The notes: generated by a model not told the origin, from the letters alone. A stretch of DNA of 64,000 bases from Actinomycetales bacterium SN12 (GCA_002837415.1 PJCV01000002.1:1-64000), one strand, 5' to 3'. Numbered from the stretch's first letter, positions 10,295-19,835 are shown. Made by a program: numbers and translations.

Positions 10295-10317
10295 ACCGTA
10301 CGAGCGGCCACCGACAT
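10295..10317 (-). promoter_or_regulatory. RecA-NDp / PafBC-type promoter of recA
   Basis: On the minus strand the sequence reads ATGTCGGTG, 8 nt, then TACGGT. The mycobacterial LexA-independent DNA-damage promoter consensus is TTGTCRGTG-N8-TANNNT, so 8 of 9 upstream bases, the spacing and the -10 all fit. The implied leader to the recA ATG is about 100 nt. Confidence 0.7.
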
Positions 10318-10373
10318 TCGATCGGCGACAGCGTCTGATGTGGAGAAGATGACGTCAAGACCACTTGTGCAGA

Positions 10374-10379
10374 ACGTTA
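10374..10379 (-). promoter_or_regulatory. -10 box TAACGT of SOS-regulated recA promoter
   Basis: TAACGT lies 8 nt downstream of the SOS box on the minus strand, so LexA bound there would block the -35 region. Confidence 0.45.
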
Positions 10380-10387
10380 CGCGCACA

Positions 10388-10403
10388 TCGAACACATCTT
10401 CGA
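10388..10403 (-). promoter_or_regulatory. LexA SOS box upstream of recA
   Basis: On the minus strand the site reads TCGAAGATGTGTTCGA. It matches the actinobacterial/Bacillus-type SOS consensus TCGAAC-N4-GTTCGA at 11 of 12 defined bases. Confidence 0.8.
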
Positions 10404-10435
10404 CGACACGCCGGTGCGAAGCAGCAGACTTTCGG

Positions 10436-10657
10436 TCAGCGCTCGCGCGGGTCCAGGCGCCCGACGCCGTACCGCCGGATGGCGGGCACGTCGGTCTCGC
10501 TGCACAGTGCGAGCCAGATGTCGCGCGGCGGCACACCGGCATCCAGCGCCTCCCGCGCGGTCATGCCGAGCGACCCGAGGATCAGATCGTACGTGAGAGA
10601 GTCCGCGCGGCCGCCGAATTCGTCGTCGACCGCGCGGAGGAACTCACTGCGTCGCAT
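10436..10657 (-). CDS. DUF3046 family protein
   Basis: This 73-aa acidic protein (MRRSEFLRAVDDEFG..., with LGGxTAREALDAGVPPRDIW-type core and CSETDVPAIRRYG) matches the DUF3046 family, which in actinobacteria almost always sits just upstream of recA. No biochemical function is established. It lies 21 nt downstream of the ClgR-like regulator and is probably co-transcribed with it. No Shine-Dalgarno is visible. Confidence 0.85.
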   Translation of the reverse strand: MRRSEFLRAVDDEFGGRADSLTYDLILGSLGMTAREALDAGVPPRDIWLALCSETDVPAIRRYGVGRLDPRER

Positions 10658-10678
10658 GAGAGGAGCGAGGCTGCGCGC

Positions 10679-10987
10679 TCAGCGCAGCGTCAGCTCGGGC
10701 TCGACCTCGGCGACGAGATCATCGGGCACGACATCCGGGAACGGGCTGAGGCCCTCGAGAACCGAGATGCGATCGCCGACCTCGCGCATGATGGTCGAGA
10801 TGGGCACGTCGAGCGCTTCGGCGACCGAGGCGAGGATCTCGCTCGATGCCTCCTTCTGGCCGCGCTCGACCTCGCTCAGGTAGCCGAGAGCCACAGAGGC
10901 CTTGCTCGCGACCTGGCGCAGGGTGCGCCCCTTCTGCAGGCGGAAGTCCCGCAGCACATCGCCGATCTCCTGTCTGACGAGGATCAT
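10679..10987 (-). CDS. clgR: XRE-family regulator, ClgR/PopR-like
   Basis: The 102-aa protein has a Cro/C1 helix-turn-helix at about residues 10-65 (LRDFRLQKGRTLRQVASKASVALGYLSEVERGQKE), the core of ClgR, the activator of clp protease and stress genes in actinobacteria. The position between cinA/pgsA/ftsK and recA is also typical. ATG 10987 has a strong AAAGGAGG ribosome site, and a TAGACT -10 is at about 11039-11044. The C-terminal Leu/Thr/Leu residues may be a degradation signal, since ClgR is itself a Clp substrate. The exact name is a family-level inference. Confidence 0.85.
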   Translation of the reverse strand: MILVRQEIGDVLRDFRLQKGRTLRQVASKASVALGYLSEVERGQKEASSEILASVAEALDVPISTIMREVGDRISVLEGLSPFPDVVPDDLVAEVEPELTLR

Positions 10988-11038
10988 CGGAACCTCCTTT
11001 CCCTCGCGCCACCCGGAACCTGCTCCGAGGGGATCGCC

Positions 11039-11044
11039 AGTCTA
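11039..11044 (-). promoter_or_regulatory. -10 box TAGACT of the ClgR-like gene
   Basis: TAGACT on the minus strand lies about 50 nt before the start codon, leaving a leader that ends in AAAGGAGG. Confidence 0.45.
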
Positions 11045-11140
11045 ACCCGATTGGGTGTCGTTGAATCTACTGTTTCTCGCTGTGCTTGAGTTGTGAGTGA
11101 GCGACTTGTCACGTAGAGGAGAACGCCGACGCGCGCGGGC

Positions 11141-11623
11141 CTATTCCCGCACCGCGGCCAGCGCCGCCGCGATGGCCGCAGCGGCCGCCTGCGCGCGGAT
11201 CTGTGCGCGGGCCCCGGCGAACAGGTGCGGGATGCTCCGGATGCCCGTCGGCGTGACGACACCGATGTGCACGGTGCCGACCGGCTGACCATCGGGCGAG
11301 CCCGGACCGGCGATCCCCGTCGTCGCGATGCCCACGTCGGCGGGGCGCCCGTCGACGGCCACAGCGCGCCGCACTCCCTCGGCCATCTGAGCGGCCACTT
11401 CCGGATGCACGGCGCCGTGCTCCGCGAGCAGTTCAGCGTCCACGCCGAGCAGCGTGTGCTTGACGGGCGTCGCGTACGCGACCACCCCGCCCAGCAGAGT
11501 CGCGGATGCCCCTGGAACCGACACGATCTCCGAGGCGACCGCGCCGCCCGTCAGGGACTCCGCGACCCCCAGGGTCCAGCCTCGCTCGCGGAGAGCGGCG
11601 ACGAGCAGCTCGGCATCGGTCAT
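11141..11623 (-). CDS. CinA C-terminal family (nicotinamide-nucleotide amidase)
   Basis: The 160-aa protein is the stand-alone CinA C-terminal domain (PncC-type), which deamidates NMN to nicotinate mononucleotide in pyridine nucleotide recycling. Diagnostic segments are LGVAESLTGG, VPGASATLLGGVVAYA, VKHTLLGV and IATTGIAGPGSPDG. The N-terminal molybdopterin-like domain of full CinA is absent. ATG 11623 overlaps the pgsA stop as ATGA, so it is translationally coupled. The final Ala-rich helix ends LAAVRE. Confidence 0.93.
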   Translation of the reverse strand: MTDAELLVAALRERGWTLGVAESLTGGAVASEIVSVPGASATLLGGVVAYATPVKHTLLGVDAELLAEHGAVHPEVAAQMAEGVRRAVAVDGRPADVGIATTGIAGPGSPDGQPVGTVHIGVVTPTGIRSIPHLFAGARAQIRAQAAAAAIAAALAAVRE

Positions 11624-12195
11624 CCGGCCCTCCGGCGGCCGCGGATCTGCGCGATGACGTAGTCGATGCCGCTCGCGACGGTGAGCACGAGCGCCAGGAT
11701 CATCAGCACCTGCGTGACCACGACCCAGGTCGTCTGCCCGATGAGTCCGGAAAGCGGCAGCAGCGCCCAGCTCAGTGCCACGCCTTGCACGACCGTCTTG
11801 ATCTTGCCCATCCAGGCCGCGGCGACGACGTGCTCGTGCACGAGCGTGAAGCGGTGGATCGTGATCGCCCATTCCCTCACGAGGATGACGATGATGACCC
11901 ACCAGGGCACCTCGCCGAGGATCGCGAGGCCGAGGAAACCCGCTCCGGTGAGCAGCTTGTCCGCGATCGGGTCCCACAGCTTCCCGAAGTCGCTCACGAT
12001 GTCATATCTGCGGGCGAGATAGCCGTCGACCCAGTCGGTCGATATGGCGAGCACGAACAGGCCGGCCGCCACCCAGCGCATGACGATGTCGTCGGCACCG
12101 AACGTGCCGGCGATGAGCAGCAGAACGAAGAAGACGACTGCGAGCGGGATGCGGGCGATGGTGATGGCATTGGGAAGCTGCCGCGGAATGGCCAT
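11620..12195 (-). CDS. pgsA: CDP-diacylglycerol-glycerol-3-phosphate 3-phosphatidyltransferase
   Basis: PgsA makes phosphatidylglycerol phosphate at the membrane. The 191-aa protein has about four to five hydrophobic helices and the CDP-alcohol phosphotransferase signature DWVDGYLARRYD...GKLWDPIADK (D-G-x2-A-R-x8-G-x3-D-x3-D). Its ATG overlaps the ftsK stop by one base (TGATG) and its stop overlaps cinA. As in related genomes it could instead use another alcohol acceptor, but the gene context favours pgsA. Confidence 0.92.
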   Translation of the reverse strand: MAIPRQLPNAITIARIPLAVVFFVLLLIAGTFGADDIVMRWVAAGLFVLAISTDWVDGYLARRYDIVSDFGKLWDPIADKLLTGAGFLGLAILGEVPWWVIIVILVREWAITIHRFTLVHEHVVAAAWMGKIKTVVQGVALSWALLPLSGLIGQTTWVVVTQVLMILALVLTVASGIDYVIAQIRGRRRAG

Positions 12196-14966
12196 CAGTC
12201 GCGTCCCGTCAGTCCCCAGGCGTCTTCATCGCCGTCGTCATCGCTCTCGACCACGGGCAGCCCCTCGAACTGCTGAGCCACCGGGTCGCGGCCGTACTGG
12301 TCGTCGGCAGCGGATGCACTCGCGCTCGGTGCAGCGGGCGCGGCCGGCGCCGGCGCATCCTCTCCGCGCAGCTTCGCGAGCACGCCCGGGAGCTGCTCCG
12401 ATGTGACCAGCACGTCGCGGGCCTTCGAGCCCTCGGAGGGCCCGACGATCTCGCGTGACTCGAGCAGGTCCATGAGGCGTCCGGCCTTGGCGAAGCCGAC
12501 GCGCAGCTTGCGCTGCAGCATGGAGGTCGAGCCGAACTGCGAGGACACGATCAGCTCGGCCGCAGCCAGCAGCAGCTCGAGGTCGTCGCCGATGTCCTCG
12601 TCGACCTCCTTCTTCTTCGCCTCCGCCGACTCCTGCACGTCGGGGCGGTACTCGGGTCGCGCCTGCTGCGTCACGTGCTTGACGACCGCCGAGATCTCGG
12701 CCTCGTCCACCCAGGCGCCCTGCAGACGGAACGGCTTCGACGAGCCCATCGGCGAGAACAGGGCATCACCCTGACCGATCAGCTTGTCGGCACCGGGTGC
12801 GTCGAGGATGACGCGGCTGTCGGTGACGCTGGTCACCGCGAAGGCCAGACGCGAGGGCACGTTCGCCTTGATCAGACCCGTGACCACGTCGACGCTGGGG
12901 CGCTGCGTGGCTAGCACGAGGTGGATGCCCGACGCTCGTGCCAGCTGAGTGATGCGCACGATCGAGTCCTCGACGTCTCGTGGCGCGACCATCATGAGGT
13001 CGGCGAGCTCGTCGACCACGACCAGCAGGTAGGGGTACGGCTTGAGCACGCGCTCGCTGCCCGCCGGCACCTGCACCTCACCGGCGCGGACGGCCTTGTT
13101 GAAGTCGTCGATGTGGCGGTACCCGAACGACGCGAGGTCGTCGTACCGCATGTCCATCTCCTTCACGACCCACTGCAGCGCCTCGGCGGCCTTCTTCGGG
13201 TTCGTGATGATGGGCGTGATCAGGTGTGGCACGCCGGCGTAATTGGTCAGCTCGACCCGCTTGGGGTCGATCAGCACCATGCGCACATCGGCGGGGCGGG
13301 CGCGCATGAGCAGGCTCGTGATCATCGAGTTGACGAAGCTGGACTTTCCCGAACCCGTCGACCCGGCGACGAGAAGGTGCGGCATCTTGGCCAGGTTCGC
13401 GACGACGATGTTGCCGCCGACGTCCTTGCCGACGCCGATCGTCAGCGGGTGCGTGCTCTTCTGCGCGGCGGTCGAGCGCAGCACGTCGCCGAGCGCGACC
13501 GTCTCTTTGTCGACGTTGGGAATCTCGATGCCGATGGCGCTCTTGCCGGGGATCGGCGACAGGATGCGCACGTCGTTCGACGCGACCGCGTAGGCGAAGT
13601 TGTTGCTCAGCTGCAGGATCTTCTCGACCTTGACGCCGTGACCGACCTCGACCTCGTACTGGGTGACCGTCGGGCCGCGCGAGAATCCGGTGACCTTGGC
13701 GTCGACCTTGAACTGCTCCAGCACGCTGGTGATCTGCTCGATCGTGCGGTCGGTCGCATCCGAGCGGATGACCGGCGGCGGTCCCGCCTTCAGCACGGCC
13801 GTCGAGGGAAGCACATAGGGCGCGGCGGGAGCCTGCATGCCCTTGTCTCCCGGACCGTCGGTTCCGAAGCCGTCGAGGCCGGGCAGCTCTCCCGTGGAGC
13901 CCGAGTCGTCGAGCAGTGCGGTCGTATTCTGCTCGCCCAGCATCCCCGTGAGGGCGCTGACGTCGGAGAGCACCTCGGTCGCCGCATCCGCCCCGCCGTG
14001 CGTCGCCGGCTCGTCATCGACGATGACCGCCTGGTCGTATGCCGTCTTCTGTGCGGGTTCGTCGAAGAGCGCGGTGATGGCCTGGGAGTCGACGTCGTCG
14101 TCCGGCGTCTCCTCCCGGCCGCTCTTGTTGCGTCGCCACCACGGCAGCGCGTCGTCCTTCTCGGCGTCGTCGGCGCTGTCGGCGGCGACGGACTCCTCGG
14201 CGCTCGGGCGCATGGGACGCTCGGCGCCGAACATCCAGGCGTACAGATCGCCCAGACGCTCGCCGATGCGGTTCGGCGGCGTCTTGGTGAGGATCAGGAT
14301 GCTGAGCACGGTCAGCAGCGCGAGGATGATGTACGCGACGACCGGGGTCAGGAAGGCAAGGGGCTCACCGAGCATCCAGCCGAAGAGGCCGCCCGCGGCG
14401 CTGAGCTCGGGCATCCCGTCGCGCGGCTGCGGCCGGACGATCGCGCCGGTCGCGCCGGCGGTACCCGAGGCGACATGCAGGATGCTGGCGAGCGAGAGCA
14501 CGAAAAGGCCGAAGCCGATCCCGATCCGGCCGTTGTCGTGCACCGACGACGGATGCCGGAACAGCCACCCCGCAAGCAGAAGCAGCAGCACGGGGAGCAC
14601 GAACGCCACGCGGCCCACCAGCAGACCCCAGGTGAACGCGCTGATGTTCTGCGCGATCACGTTGCCGATGAAGAACCACTCGACGACGCCGCCGACGATG
14701 GCGAACAGCACGAGCAGCAGCGGGAAGCCGTCGCGACGCTGGTCCTTCTCGAGGTTCTCCGGCCCGAAGGCGCGGAACAGCCCGCCGACGCCGTGCGCGA
14801 CAGCGAGCCACATGCGCACCCCGAGCGGCGGGCGCTCAGCCTCGTCGATGTACTTCTTCGGAGCCGGAGCGGCTTTCGCGCTCGATCGAGCGGTCGTCTG
14901 CCGCTTCGGGCGAGACGAGCTCGCGCTCTCGGACGCGCGCTCGGACTTGGTGGTGCTCCTGGCCAT
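12195..14966 (-). CDS. ftsK: DNA translocase FtsK/SpoIIIE
   Basis: FtsK pumps DNA through the closing septum and helps resolve chromosome dimers. The 923-aa protein has a basic Ser/Lys/Arg-rich N-terminus, four to five membrane helices (about residues 75-240), an acidic Ser/Asp-rich linker, then the motor with Walker [12 protein letters not shown] (about 528-538) and Walker [16 protein letters not shown]-terminal winged-helix gamma domain ([29 protein letters not shown]) is followed by an acidic tail. ATG 14966 is chosen because TACCGT is 7 nt upstream and the family N-terminus fits. Confidence 0.95.
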   Translation of the reverse strand: MARSTTKSERASESASSSRPKRQTTARSSAKAAPAPKKYIDEAERPPLGVRMWLAVAHGVGGLFRAFGPENLEKDQRRDGFPLLLVLFAIVGGVVEWFFIGNVIAQNISAFTWGLLVGRVAFVLPVLLLLLAGWLFRHPSSVHDNGRIGIGFGLFVLSLASILHVASGTAGATGAIVRPQPRDGMPELSAAGGLFGWMLGEPLAFLTPVVAYIILALLTVLSILILTKTPPNRIGERLGDLYAWMFGAERPMRPSAEESVAADSADDAEKDDALPWWRRNKSGREETPDDDVDSQAITALFDEPAQKTAYDQAVIVDDEPATHGGADAATEVLSDVSALTGMLGEQNTTALLDDSGSTGELPGLDGFGTDGPGDKGMQAPAAPYVLPSTAVLKAGPPPVIRSDATDRTIEQITSVLEQFKVDAKVTGFSRGPTVTQYEVEVGHGVKVEKILQLSNNFAYAVASNDVRILSPIPGKSAIGIEIPNVDKETVALGDVLRSTAAQKSTHPLTIGVGKDVGGNIVVANLAKMPHLLVAGSTGSGKSSFVNSMITSLLMRARPADVRMVLIDPKRVELTNYAGVPHLITPIITNPKKAAEALQWVVKEMDMRYDDLASFGYRHIDDFNKAVRAGEVQVPAGSERVLKPYPYLLVVVDELADLMMVAPRDVEDSIVRITQLARASGIHLVLATQRPSVDVVTGLIKANVPSRLAFAVTSVTDSRVILDAPGADKLIGQGDALFSPMGSSKPFRLQGAWVDEAEISAVVKHVTQQARPEYRPDVQESAEAKKKEVDEDIGDDLELLLAAAELIVSSQFGSTSMLQRKLRVGFAKAGRLMDLLESREIVGPSEGSKARDVLVTSEQLPGVLAKLRGEDAPAPAAPAAPSASASAADDQYGRDPVAQQFEGLPVVESDDDGDEDAWGLTGRD

Positions 14967-14973
14967 GTCTTCC

Positions 14974-14996
14974 ACGGTACGGCCGACGACCGACAA
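14974..14996 (-). promoter_or_regulatory. RecA-NDp / PafBC-like promoter of ftsK, leaderless
   Basis: On the minus strand the sequence reads TTGTCGGTC, 8 nt, then TACCGT, followed by 7 nt and the ftsK ATG. Only the last base of the TTGTCRGTG element differs. Confidence 0.55.
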
Positions 14997-15026
14997 CGGC
15001 CCGCAGTGACGCGGCTTTGCGCGCTA

Positions 15027-16703
15027 TCAGGCCTCGATCACGAGGGGCACGATCATCGGGCGACGGCGCAGCTTCTGGTTGACCCAGCGCCCGATCGTGC
15101 GACGGATGATCTGCGAGAGCGCATGGTTGTCTCGCACGCCGTTGCCGGCAGCCTCTTCCAGAGCCGCGATGATCTTCGGCGTGATGTCGTCGAAGACGCG
15201 ATCGTCTTCCGCGACGCCCCGCGCGTGGATCTCGGGACCGGAGATGATCCGCCCGGTCGAGGAGTCCACGACGACGATCACCGAGACGAAGCCCTCTTCG
15301 CCGAGGATGCGGCGGTCCTTGAGGTCGGCGTCCGTGATGCCGCCCACCGTCGAGCCGTCGACGTACACGAAGCCGATGTCGAGCTGACCGGCGACCCGGG
15401 CCTCGCCGTCGCGCAGGTCGATGATGGTGCCATTGCCGCCGACGAACGTGCGCTCCTCCGGCACGCCGGTGGCCTGGGCCAGCTTGGCGTTCGCGATCAG
15501 GTGACGGTACTCGCCGTGCACCGGGAGCACGTTCTTCGGCTTCAGGATGTTGTAGCAGTAGATCAGCTCGCCGGCCGCGGCGTGACCGGAGACGTGCACC
15601 TTCGCGTTGGCCTTGTGCACGACGTCGGCGCCGAGCTTGGTCAGGCCGTCGATCACGCGGTAGACCGCGTTCTCGTTGCCGGGGATGAGGCTCGAGGCGA
15701 GGATGATCGTGTCGCCCTCGCCGGGCTCGATCGCGTGGTCGAGGTTGGCCATGCGGCTGAGCACCGCCATCGGCTCGCCCTGCGACCCCGTCGACATGTA
15801 GACGATCCTGTCCTCGGGCAGGTCACGGGCCTTCTTGTAGTCGATCAGCACGTTGGCCGGGACCTTGAGGTAGCCCAGCTGCTCGGCGATCGTCATGTTG
15901 CGCACCATGCTGCGGCCGAGGAACGCCACGCGACGACCGTGCGCGTGCGCGGCGTCGATCACCTGCTGCACTCGGTGCACGTGGCTGGAGAAGCTCGCGA
16001 CGATGACCCGACGCCGGGCCTTGCCGATCACCTGCTCGAGCACGGGTCCGATCGAGCGCTCGGTCGGCGTGAAGCCGGGCACGTCGGCGTTGGTGGAGTC
16101 GACGAGGAAGAGGTCGACGCCCTCCTCGCCGAGACGGGCGAAGGCGCGCAGATCCGTGATGCGGCCATCCAGCGGCAGCTGGTCCATCTTGAAGTCGCCG
16201 GTCGCCAGGGCGAGTCCTGCGGGGGTGCGGATGGCGACGGCCAGGGCATCCGGGATCGAGTGGTTGACCGCGATGAACTCCAGGTCGAACGGCCCGACCT
16301 TCTCCTCCTGGCCCTCCTTCACGGTGAGGGTGAAGGGCTTGATCCGGTGCTCCTTGAGCTTCGCCTCGACGAGCGCGAGGGTGAGGCCGGATCCGATCAG
16401 CGGGATGTCCTGCTTCAGGCGCAGCAGATACGGCACCGCGCCGATGTGGTCTTCATGGCCGTGCGTGAGCACGACGCCGACCACGTCGTCGAGGCGGTGC
16501 TTGATCGGCTCGAAGTCGGGCAGGATCAGGTCGACGCCGGGCTGGTGCTCCTCGGGGAAGAGCACGCCGCAGTCGACGATGAGGATCTTGCCCTCGTACT
16601 CGAACGTGGTCATGTTGCGACCGATCTCACCCAGACCGCCGAGCGGGGTGACCCGCAGCGTTCCGGGGGCGAGCGGGGCGGGTTCGGCGAGGGGGAAGGA
16701 CAT
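15027..16703 (-). CDS. rnj: Ribonuclease J
   Basis: RNase J is a metallo-beta-lactamase/beta-CASP exo- and endonuclease for RNA processing and decay. The 558-aa protein has GGLGEIGRN, the zinc motif THGHEDHIG (about residues 76-84), a beta-CASP insert (ASFSSHVHRVQQ) and the C-terminal HVSGHAAAGEL and PVHGEYRHL segments. The ATG is preceded by GAGGAG about 8 nt away. It is followed by dapA on the same strand, a pairing common in actinobacteria. Confidence 0.96.
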   Translation of the reverse strand: MSFPLAEPAPLAPGTLRVTPLGGLGEIGRNMTTFEYEGKILIVDCGVLFPEEHQPGVDLILPDFEPIKHRLDDVVGVVLTHGHEDHIGAVPYLLRLKQDIPLIGSGLTLALVEAKLKEHRIKPFTLTVKEGQEEKVGPFDLEFIAVNHSIPDALAVAIRTPAGLALATGDFKMDQLPLDGRITDLRAFARLGEEGVDLFLVDSTNADVPGFTPTERSIGPVLEQVIGKARRRVIVASFSSHVHRVQQVIDAAHAHGRRVAFLGRSMVRNMTIAEQLGYLKVPANVLIDYKKARDLPEDRIVYMSTGSQGEPMAVLSRMANLDHAIEPGEGDTIILASSLIPGNENAVYRVIDGLTKLGADVVHKANAKVHVSGHAAAGELIYCYNILKPKNVLPVHGEYRHLIANAKLAQATGVPEERTFVGGNGTIIDLRDGEARVAGQLDIGFVYVDGSTVGGITDADLKDRRILGEEGFVSVIVVVDSSTGRIISGPEIHARGVAEDDRVFDDITPKIIAALEEAAGNGVRDNHALSQIIRRTIGRWVNQKLRRRPMIVPLVIEA

Positions 16704-16763
16704 TCGGTCTCCTCAGCCGGGCAGGCGAGGCCCGGTCATGTCGTTGTCAGCGCGAAGCAGCGC

Positions 16764-17741
16764 TCATCGGGTGGTGCCGTGCACCTTGGGCAGTGCGCCG
16801 CCCGCGGCCGCATTGCGGTCGGGGCGGAAGTTCGAGAAGTCGGCGCCGGCGATGCCCGTGACGAGCGCGAGCTCGTCTTCGATGACGGCGGCCTCCCACT
16901 CCTCCGGGCCGACCAGCGGCAGGCGCACGCGCGGGCTGTTGATGCGGCCGAGGCCGTGCAGGATGTACTTCGCCGAGACGGTTCCAGGCACGTGGGTCAT
17001 CGCCGCGCGCACGAGCGGCTCGAGGCGCTTGTGCTCGGCGGTCGCGGTGGCGAGGTCGCCGCGGTTCACGGCGTCGACGATCGTGCGGTAGGGCGCGGAG
17101 GTGATGTTGGCTGTCACGCCGATCATGCCGGTGGCGCCGATCGACAGGTGCGGGAGGACGTTCGAGTCGTCGCCCGAGAAGTACATCAGGTCGGTCTGGT
17201 TCAGCACCCGGCTGACCTCGCTGAAGTCGCCCTTGGCGTCTTTGACCGCGAGGATGTTGGGGTGCTTGGCCAGGCGCAGGATCGTCTCGTACTTGATCGG
17301 CACGCCGGTGCGGCCGGGGATGTCGTAGAGGATGACCGGCAGGTCGGTCGCGTCGGCCACGAGCCGGAAGTGGGTCAGGATGCCCGCCTGGGTGGGCTTG
17401 TTGTAGTAGGGCGTGACGATCATGATGCCGTCGGCGCCGGCCTTCTCGCTGGCCTTGTACAGCTCGATGGCATGCGCGGTCTCGTTGGACCCGCCGCCGG
17501 TGATGATCTTCGCGCGCCCTGCGGAGACGTCCTTTCCGACCTCGACGAGACGGATCTTCTCGTCGTCGGTGAGGGTGGAGGTCTCGCCGGTGGTGCCGGT
17601 GACGACGATGCCGTCGGCGCCGTCGCTGATGACGCGGTCCATGTGCTTCTCGGTGGCGGGCCAGTCGACCTCGCCGTCGGCAGTCATGGGTGTGACCAGC
17701 GCGACGAGCACCTGTCCGAAGGGATTATCCGCGTGCGTCAT
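16764..17741 (-). CDS. dapA: 4-hydroxy-tetrahydrodipicolinate synthase
   Basis: DapA condenses aspartate semialdehyde with pyruvate, the committed step to diaminopimelate and lysine. The 325-aa TIM barrel shows GTTGETSTL, ILYDIPGRTG (active-site Tyr about 138) and AVKDAKGD (Schiff-base Lys about 166). ATG 17741 gives THADNPFGQV and has TACGCT 6 nt upstream; longer in-frame starts add a basic, unlike-family extension and are rejected. It lies 60 nt upstream of RNase J. Confidence 0.97.
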   Translation of the reverse strand: MTHADNPFGQVLVALVTPMTADGEVDWPATEKHMDRVISDGADGIVVTGTTGETSTLTDDEKIRLVEVGKDVSAGRAKIITGGGSNETAHAIELYKASEKAGADGIMIVTPYYNKPTQAGILTHFRLVADATDLPVILYDIPGRTGVPIKYETILRLAKHPNILAVKDAKGDFSEVSRVLNQTDLMYFSGDDSNVLPHLSIGATGMIGVTANITSAPYRTIVDAVNRGDLATATAEHKRLEPLVRAAMTHVPGTVSAKYILHGLGRINSPRVRLPLVGPEEWEAAVIEDELALVTGIAGADFSNFRPDRNAAAGGALPKVHGTTR

Positions 17742-17747
17742 CCTCTC

Positions 17748-17753
17748 AGCGTA
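17748..17753 (-). promoter_or_regulatory. -10 box TACGCT for dapA, leaderless
   Basis: TACGCT on the minus strand is 6 nt from the dapA ATG. Confidence 0.5.
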
Positions 17754-17784
17754 GCGTTTCGGTGCCTGGCGTCGGCACCGCGCG

Positions 17785-18546
17785 TCAGACGCGCCCGCGT
17801 CGCGCGACACCGGAGGTGAGCCGGCTGGGCAGCACCCGCGTGAGCGCGACGATGAGCTTGTACCTCAGCGAGGGGATCGACACGGGCCGGCCGAGCGCGG
17901 CGTCCCGCAGTCCCGCCCGCACGACGCGGGGCGCATCGAGCCACATGATCGGCGGCACGCCCTCCTGCCCCGGGGTGAGCCCCATCCGCTCGTGGAAGCT
18001 CGTGTGCGTGAATCCGGGGCACAGCGCCGTCACGCTGACGCCGTCGCGGCCGTACTCGGCGTTCGCCCACCGGCTGAAGCCGATCAGCCACGACTTGCAC
18101 GCGGAGTACGTGGAGCGCGAGATGAAGCCGGCGACGGATGCCACGTTGATGATCCGTCCGCCTCGGCCGCGCATGGCGCGGATCGCGGCATGCATGAGAC
18201 GCATCGACGCCTCCACGTGCACGCGCAGATGCCGCACCTCGTCCTCGATCGGATTGTCGGCGAACTGCAGCGGCAGACCGAAGCCGGCGTTGTTGACCAG
18301 CAGATCGACGGGCGCGTCGGCGTCGGCGATGCGCTTCGCCACGCGCTGCACGTCGGCCTCGTCCGCCAGATCGGCGGTGAGCACCTCGACGTGCACGCCG
18401 TGCTCGTCGCGCAGCTGCTCGGCCAGCGCCTCGAGCGCGTCCGCGCTGCGGGCGACGAGCACGAGGTCTGCGTGGCGTGCGGCGAGCTGCCGTGCGAACT
18501 CCGCGCCGAGTCCGGCGCTGGCTCCGGTGATCAGTGCGACGGGCAT
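17785..18546 (-). CDS. Short-chain dehydrogenase/reductase
   Basis: The 253-aa Rossmann oxidoreductase has the NAD(P) motif TGASAGLGAEFA (about residues 7-18), NNAG near 85, and the catalytic Ser...Tyr-x3-Lys as SVAG...YSACKSW. It resembles the DltE/YdfG-like branch of classical SDRs; the basic C-terminus ends ARRGRV. Substrate unknown. Its ATG shares a base with the DHFR stop (TGATG), so it is the third gene of a thyA-folA-SDR operon. Confidence 0.88.
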   Translation of the reverse strand: MPVALITGASAGLGAEFARQLAARHADLVLVARSADALEALAEQLRDEHGVHVEVLTADLADEADVQRVAKRIADADAPVDLLVNNAGFGLPLQFADNPIEDEVRHLRVHVEASMRLMHAAIRAMRGRGGRIINVASVAGFISRSTYSACKSWLIGFSRWANAEYGRDGVSVTALCPGFTHTSFHERMGLTPGQEGVPPIMWLDAPRVVRAGLRDAALGRPVSIPSLRYKLIVALTRVLPSRLTSGVARRGRV

Positions 18547-19022
18547 CAGCGCTCGTATCCGAGGAAGCGGTATCGGATGCCGGTGCGGGACGTCTGCCAC
18601 TCCCCCTCGTCTGCCAGACGCCAGCCGTCGACCGACGGCGCGTAGGCATCGCCGTCGACCTCGATGTCGAGCTCGGTCACCTCGAGCCGATCGGCGTCGC
18701 CGATGACCTGACGGAAGATCTCCGCTCCCCCGATGATCCACACCCGCTCCTGACCGCGCACCGCCTCGGCGATGCCGGCGACCCGGCGAGCGCCCTCCGC
18801 GCTCCAGTCCTGACTGCGTGTGATCACGATGTTCTCGCGGCCGGGCAGCGGACGGAAGCGCTCGGGCAGCGAATCCCAGGTGCGTCGGCCCATGATCACG
18901 GGCGCACCGGAGGTGACCTCCTTGAAGTGGGCGAGATCCTCCGGCACGTGCCAGGGCATCCCTCCGCCGGCGCCGATCACGCCGCCTCGCGCCTGGGCCC
19001 AGATGAGCCCTGCCCAGGTCAT
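18546..19022 (-). CDS. folA: Dihydrofolate reductase
   Basis: DHFR regenerates tetrahydrofolate with NADPH, re-reducing the dihydrofolate released by thymidylate synthase next door. The 158-aa protein shows [18 protein letters not shown] (active-site acid in PED), [10 protein letters not shown], and the late motif [12 protein letters not shown] 19022 overlaps the thyA stop as ATGA, which fixes the start. Confidence 0.96.
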   Translation of the reverse strand: MTWAGLIWAQARGGVIGAGGGMPWHVPEDLAHFKEVTSGAPVIMGRRTWDSLPERFRPLPGRENIVITRSQDWSAEGARRVAGIAEAVRGQERVWIIGGAEIFRQVIGDADRLEVTELDIEVDGDAYAPSVDGWRLADEGEWQTSRTGIRYRFLGYER

Positions 19023-19828
19023 ACGGCCACCGCCGCGCGGATCGCCGGGTGGTGCTGATATCCCTCGACGACGAAGTCCTCGTAGCGGTAGTCGAGGATC
19101 GACTCCGGGGTGCGCGCGAACCCGAGGGTCGGGTAGGGGTACGGCTCCCTGCTGAGCTGCTCGCGCACCTGGTCGATGTGGTTGTCGTAGATGTGGCAGT
19201 CGCCGCCGGTCCAGACGAAGTCGCCCGGCTGGAGACCGGTCTGCTGCGCGACCATGAGGGTCAGCAGCGCATACGAGGCGATGTTGAAAGGGACGCCGAG
19301 GAACAGATCGGCGCTGCGCTGGTACAGCTGGCACGACAGCCTGCCGTCGGCGACGTAGAACTGGAACAGGGCGTGGCACGGGGCGAGCGCCATGTCGGGG
19401 ATGTCGGCCGGGTTCCACGCCGAGACGATGAGGCGGCGCGAGTCGGGAGTCGCCCTGATCTGCTCGATGACCTGGGAGAGCTGGTCGATGTGGCCGCCGT
19501 CCGGCGTGGGCCACGAGCGCCACTGCACCCCATAGACCGGGCCGAGGTCACCGGAGGCATCCGCCCACTCGTCCCAGATCGTCACCCCGTTCTCCTGCAG
19601 CCAGCGCACGTTCGAGTCGCCACGGAGGAACCACAGCAGCTCATACGCGATCGACTTGAAATGCACCCGCTTCGTGGTGATCAGCGGGAATCCCTGAGAG
19701 AGATCGAAGCGGATCTGCCGACCGAAGACGCTGGTCGTGCCCGTGCCGGTGCGGTCGTCCTTGTGCGTGCCCGATTCCAGCACGTCACGCAGCAGGTCTT
19801 CATAGGGTGTCGGCACGACTGCACTCAT
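19019..19828 (-). CDS. thyA: Thymidylate synthase
   Basis: ThyA methylates dUMP to dTMP using methylene-tetrahydrofolate. The 269-aa protein has [12 protein letters not shown], the catalytic Cys in [12 protein letters not shown] (about 149), [20 protein letters not shown] and [13 protein letters not shown] 19828 ([12 protein letters not shown]) is chosen: it has TATCGT 7 nt upstream and matches the family start. It is the first gene of the thyA-folA-SDR operon, joined by ATGA and TGATG overlaps. Confidence 0.97.
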   Translation of the reverse strand: MSAVVPTPYEDLLRDVLESGTHKDDRTGTGTTSVFGRQIRFDLSQGFPLITTKRVHFKSIAYELLWFLRGDSNVRWLQENGVTIWDEWADASGDLGPVYGVQWRSWPTPDGGHIDQLSQVIEQIRATPDSRRLIVSAWNPADIPDMALAPCHALFQFYVADGRLSCQLYQRSADLFLGVPFNIASYALLTLMVAQQTGLQPGDFVWTGGDCHIYDNHIDQVREQLSREPYPYPTLGFARTPESILDYRYEDFVVEGYQHHPAIRAAVAV

Positions 19829-19835
19829 GCCAGCA

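Noticed and set aside
10988..11140. Possible ClgR autoregulatory box before the ClgR-like gene
   Set aside because: I could not find a convincing CGC-N5-GCG dyad at the promoter.
12921..17819. A very long open frame (over 1,600 codons) on the plus strand
   Set aside because: It is antisense to ftsK, RNase J and dapA. The composition is His/Arg/Asp/Val repeats typical of GC-rich antisense frames, with no domain.
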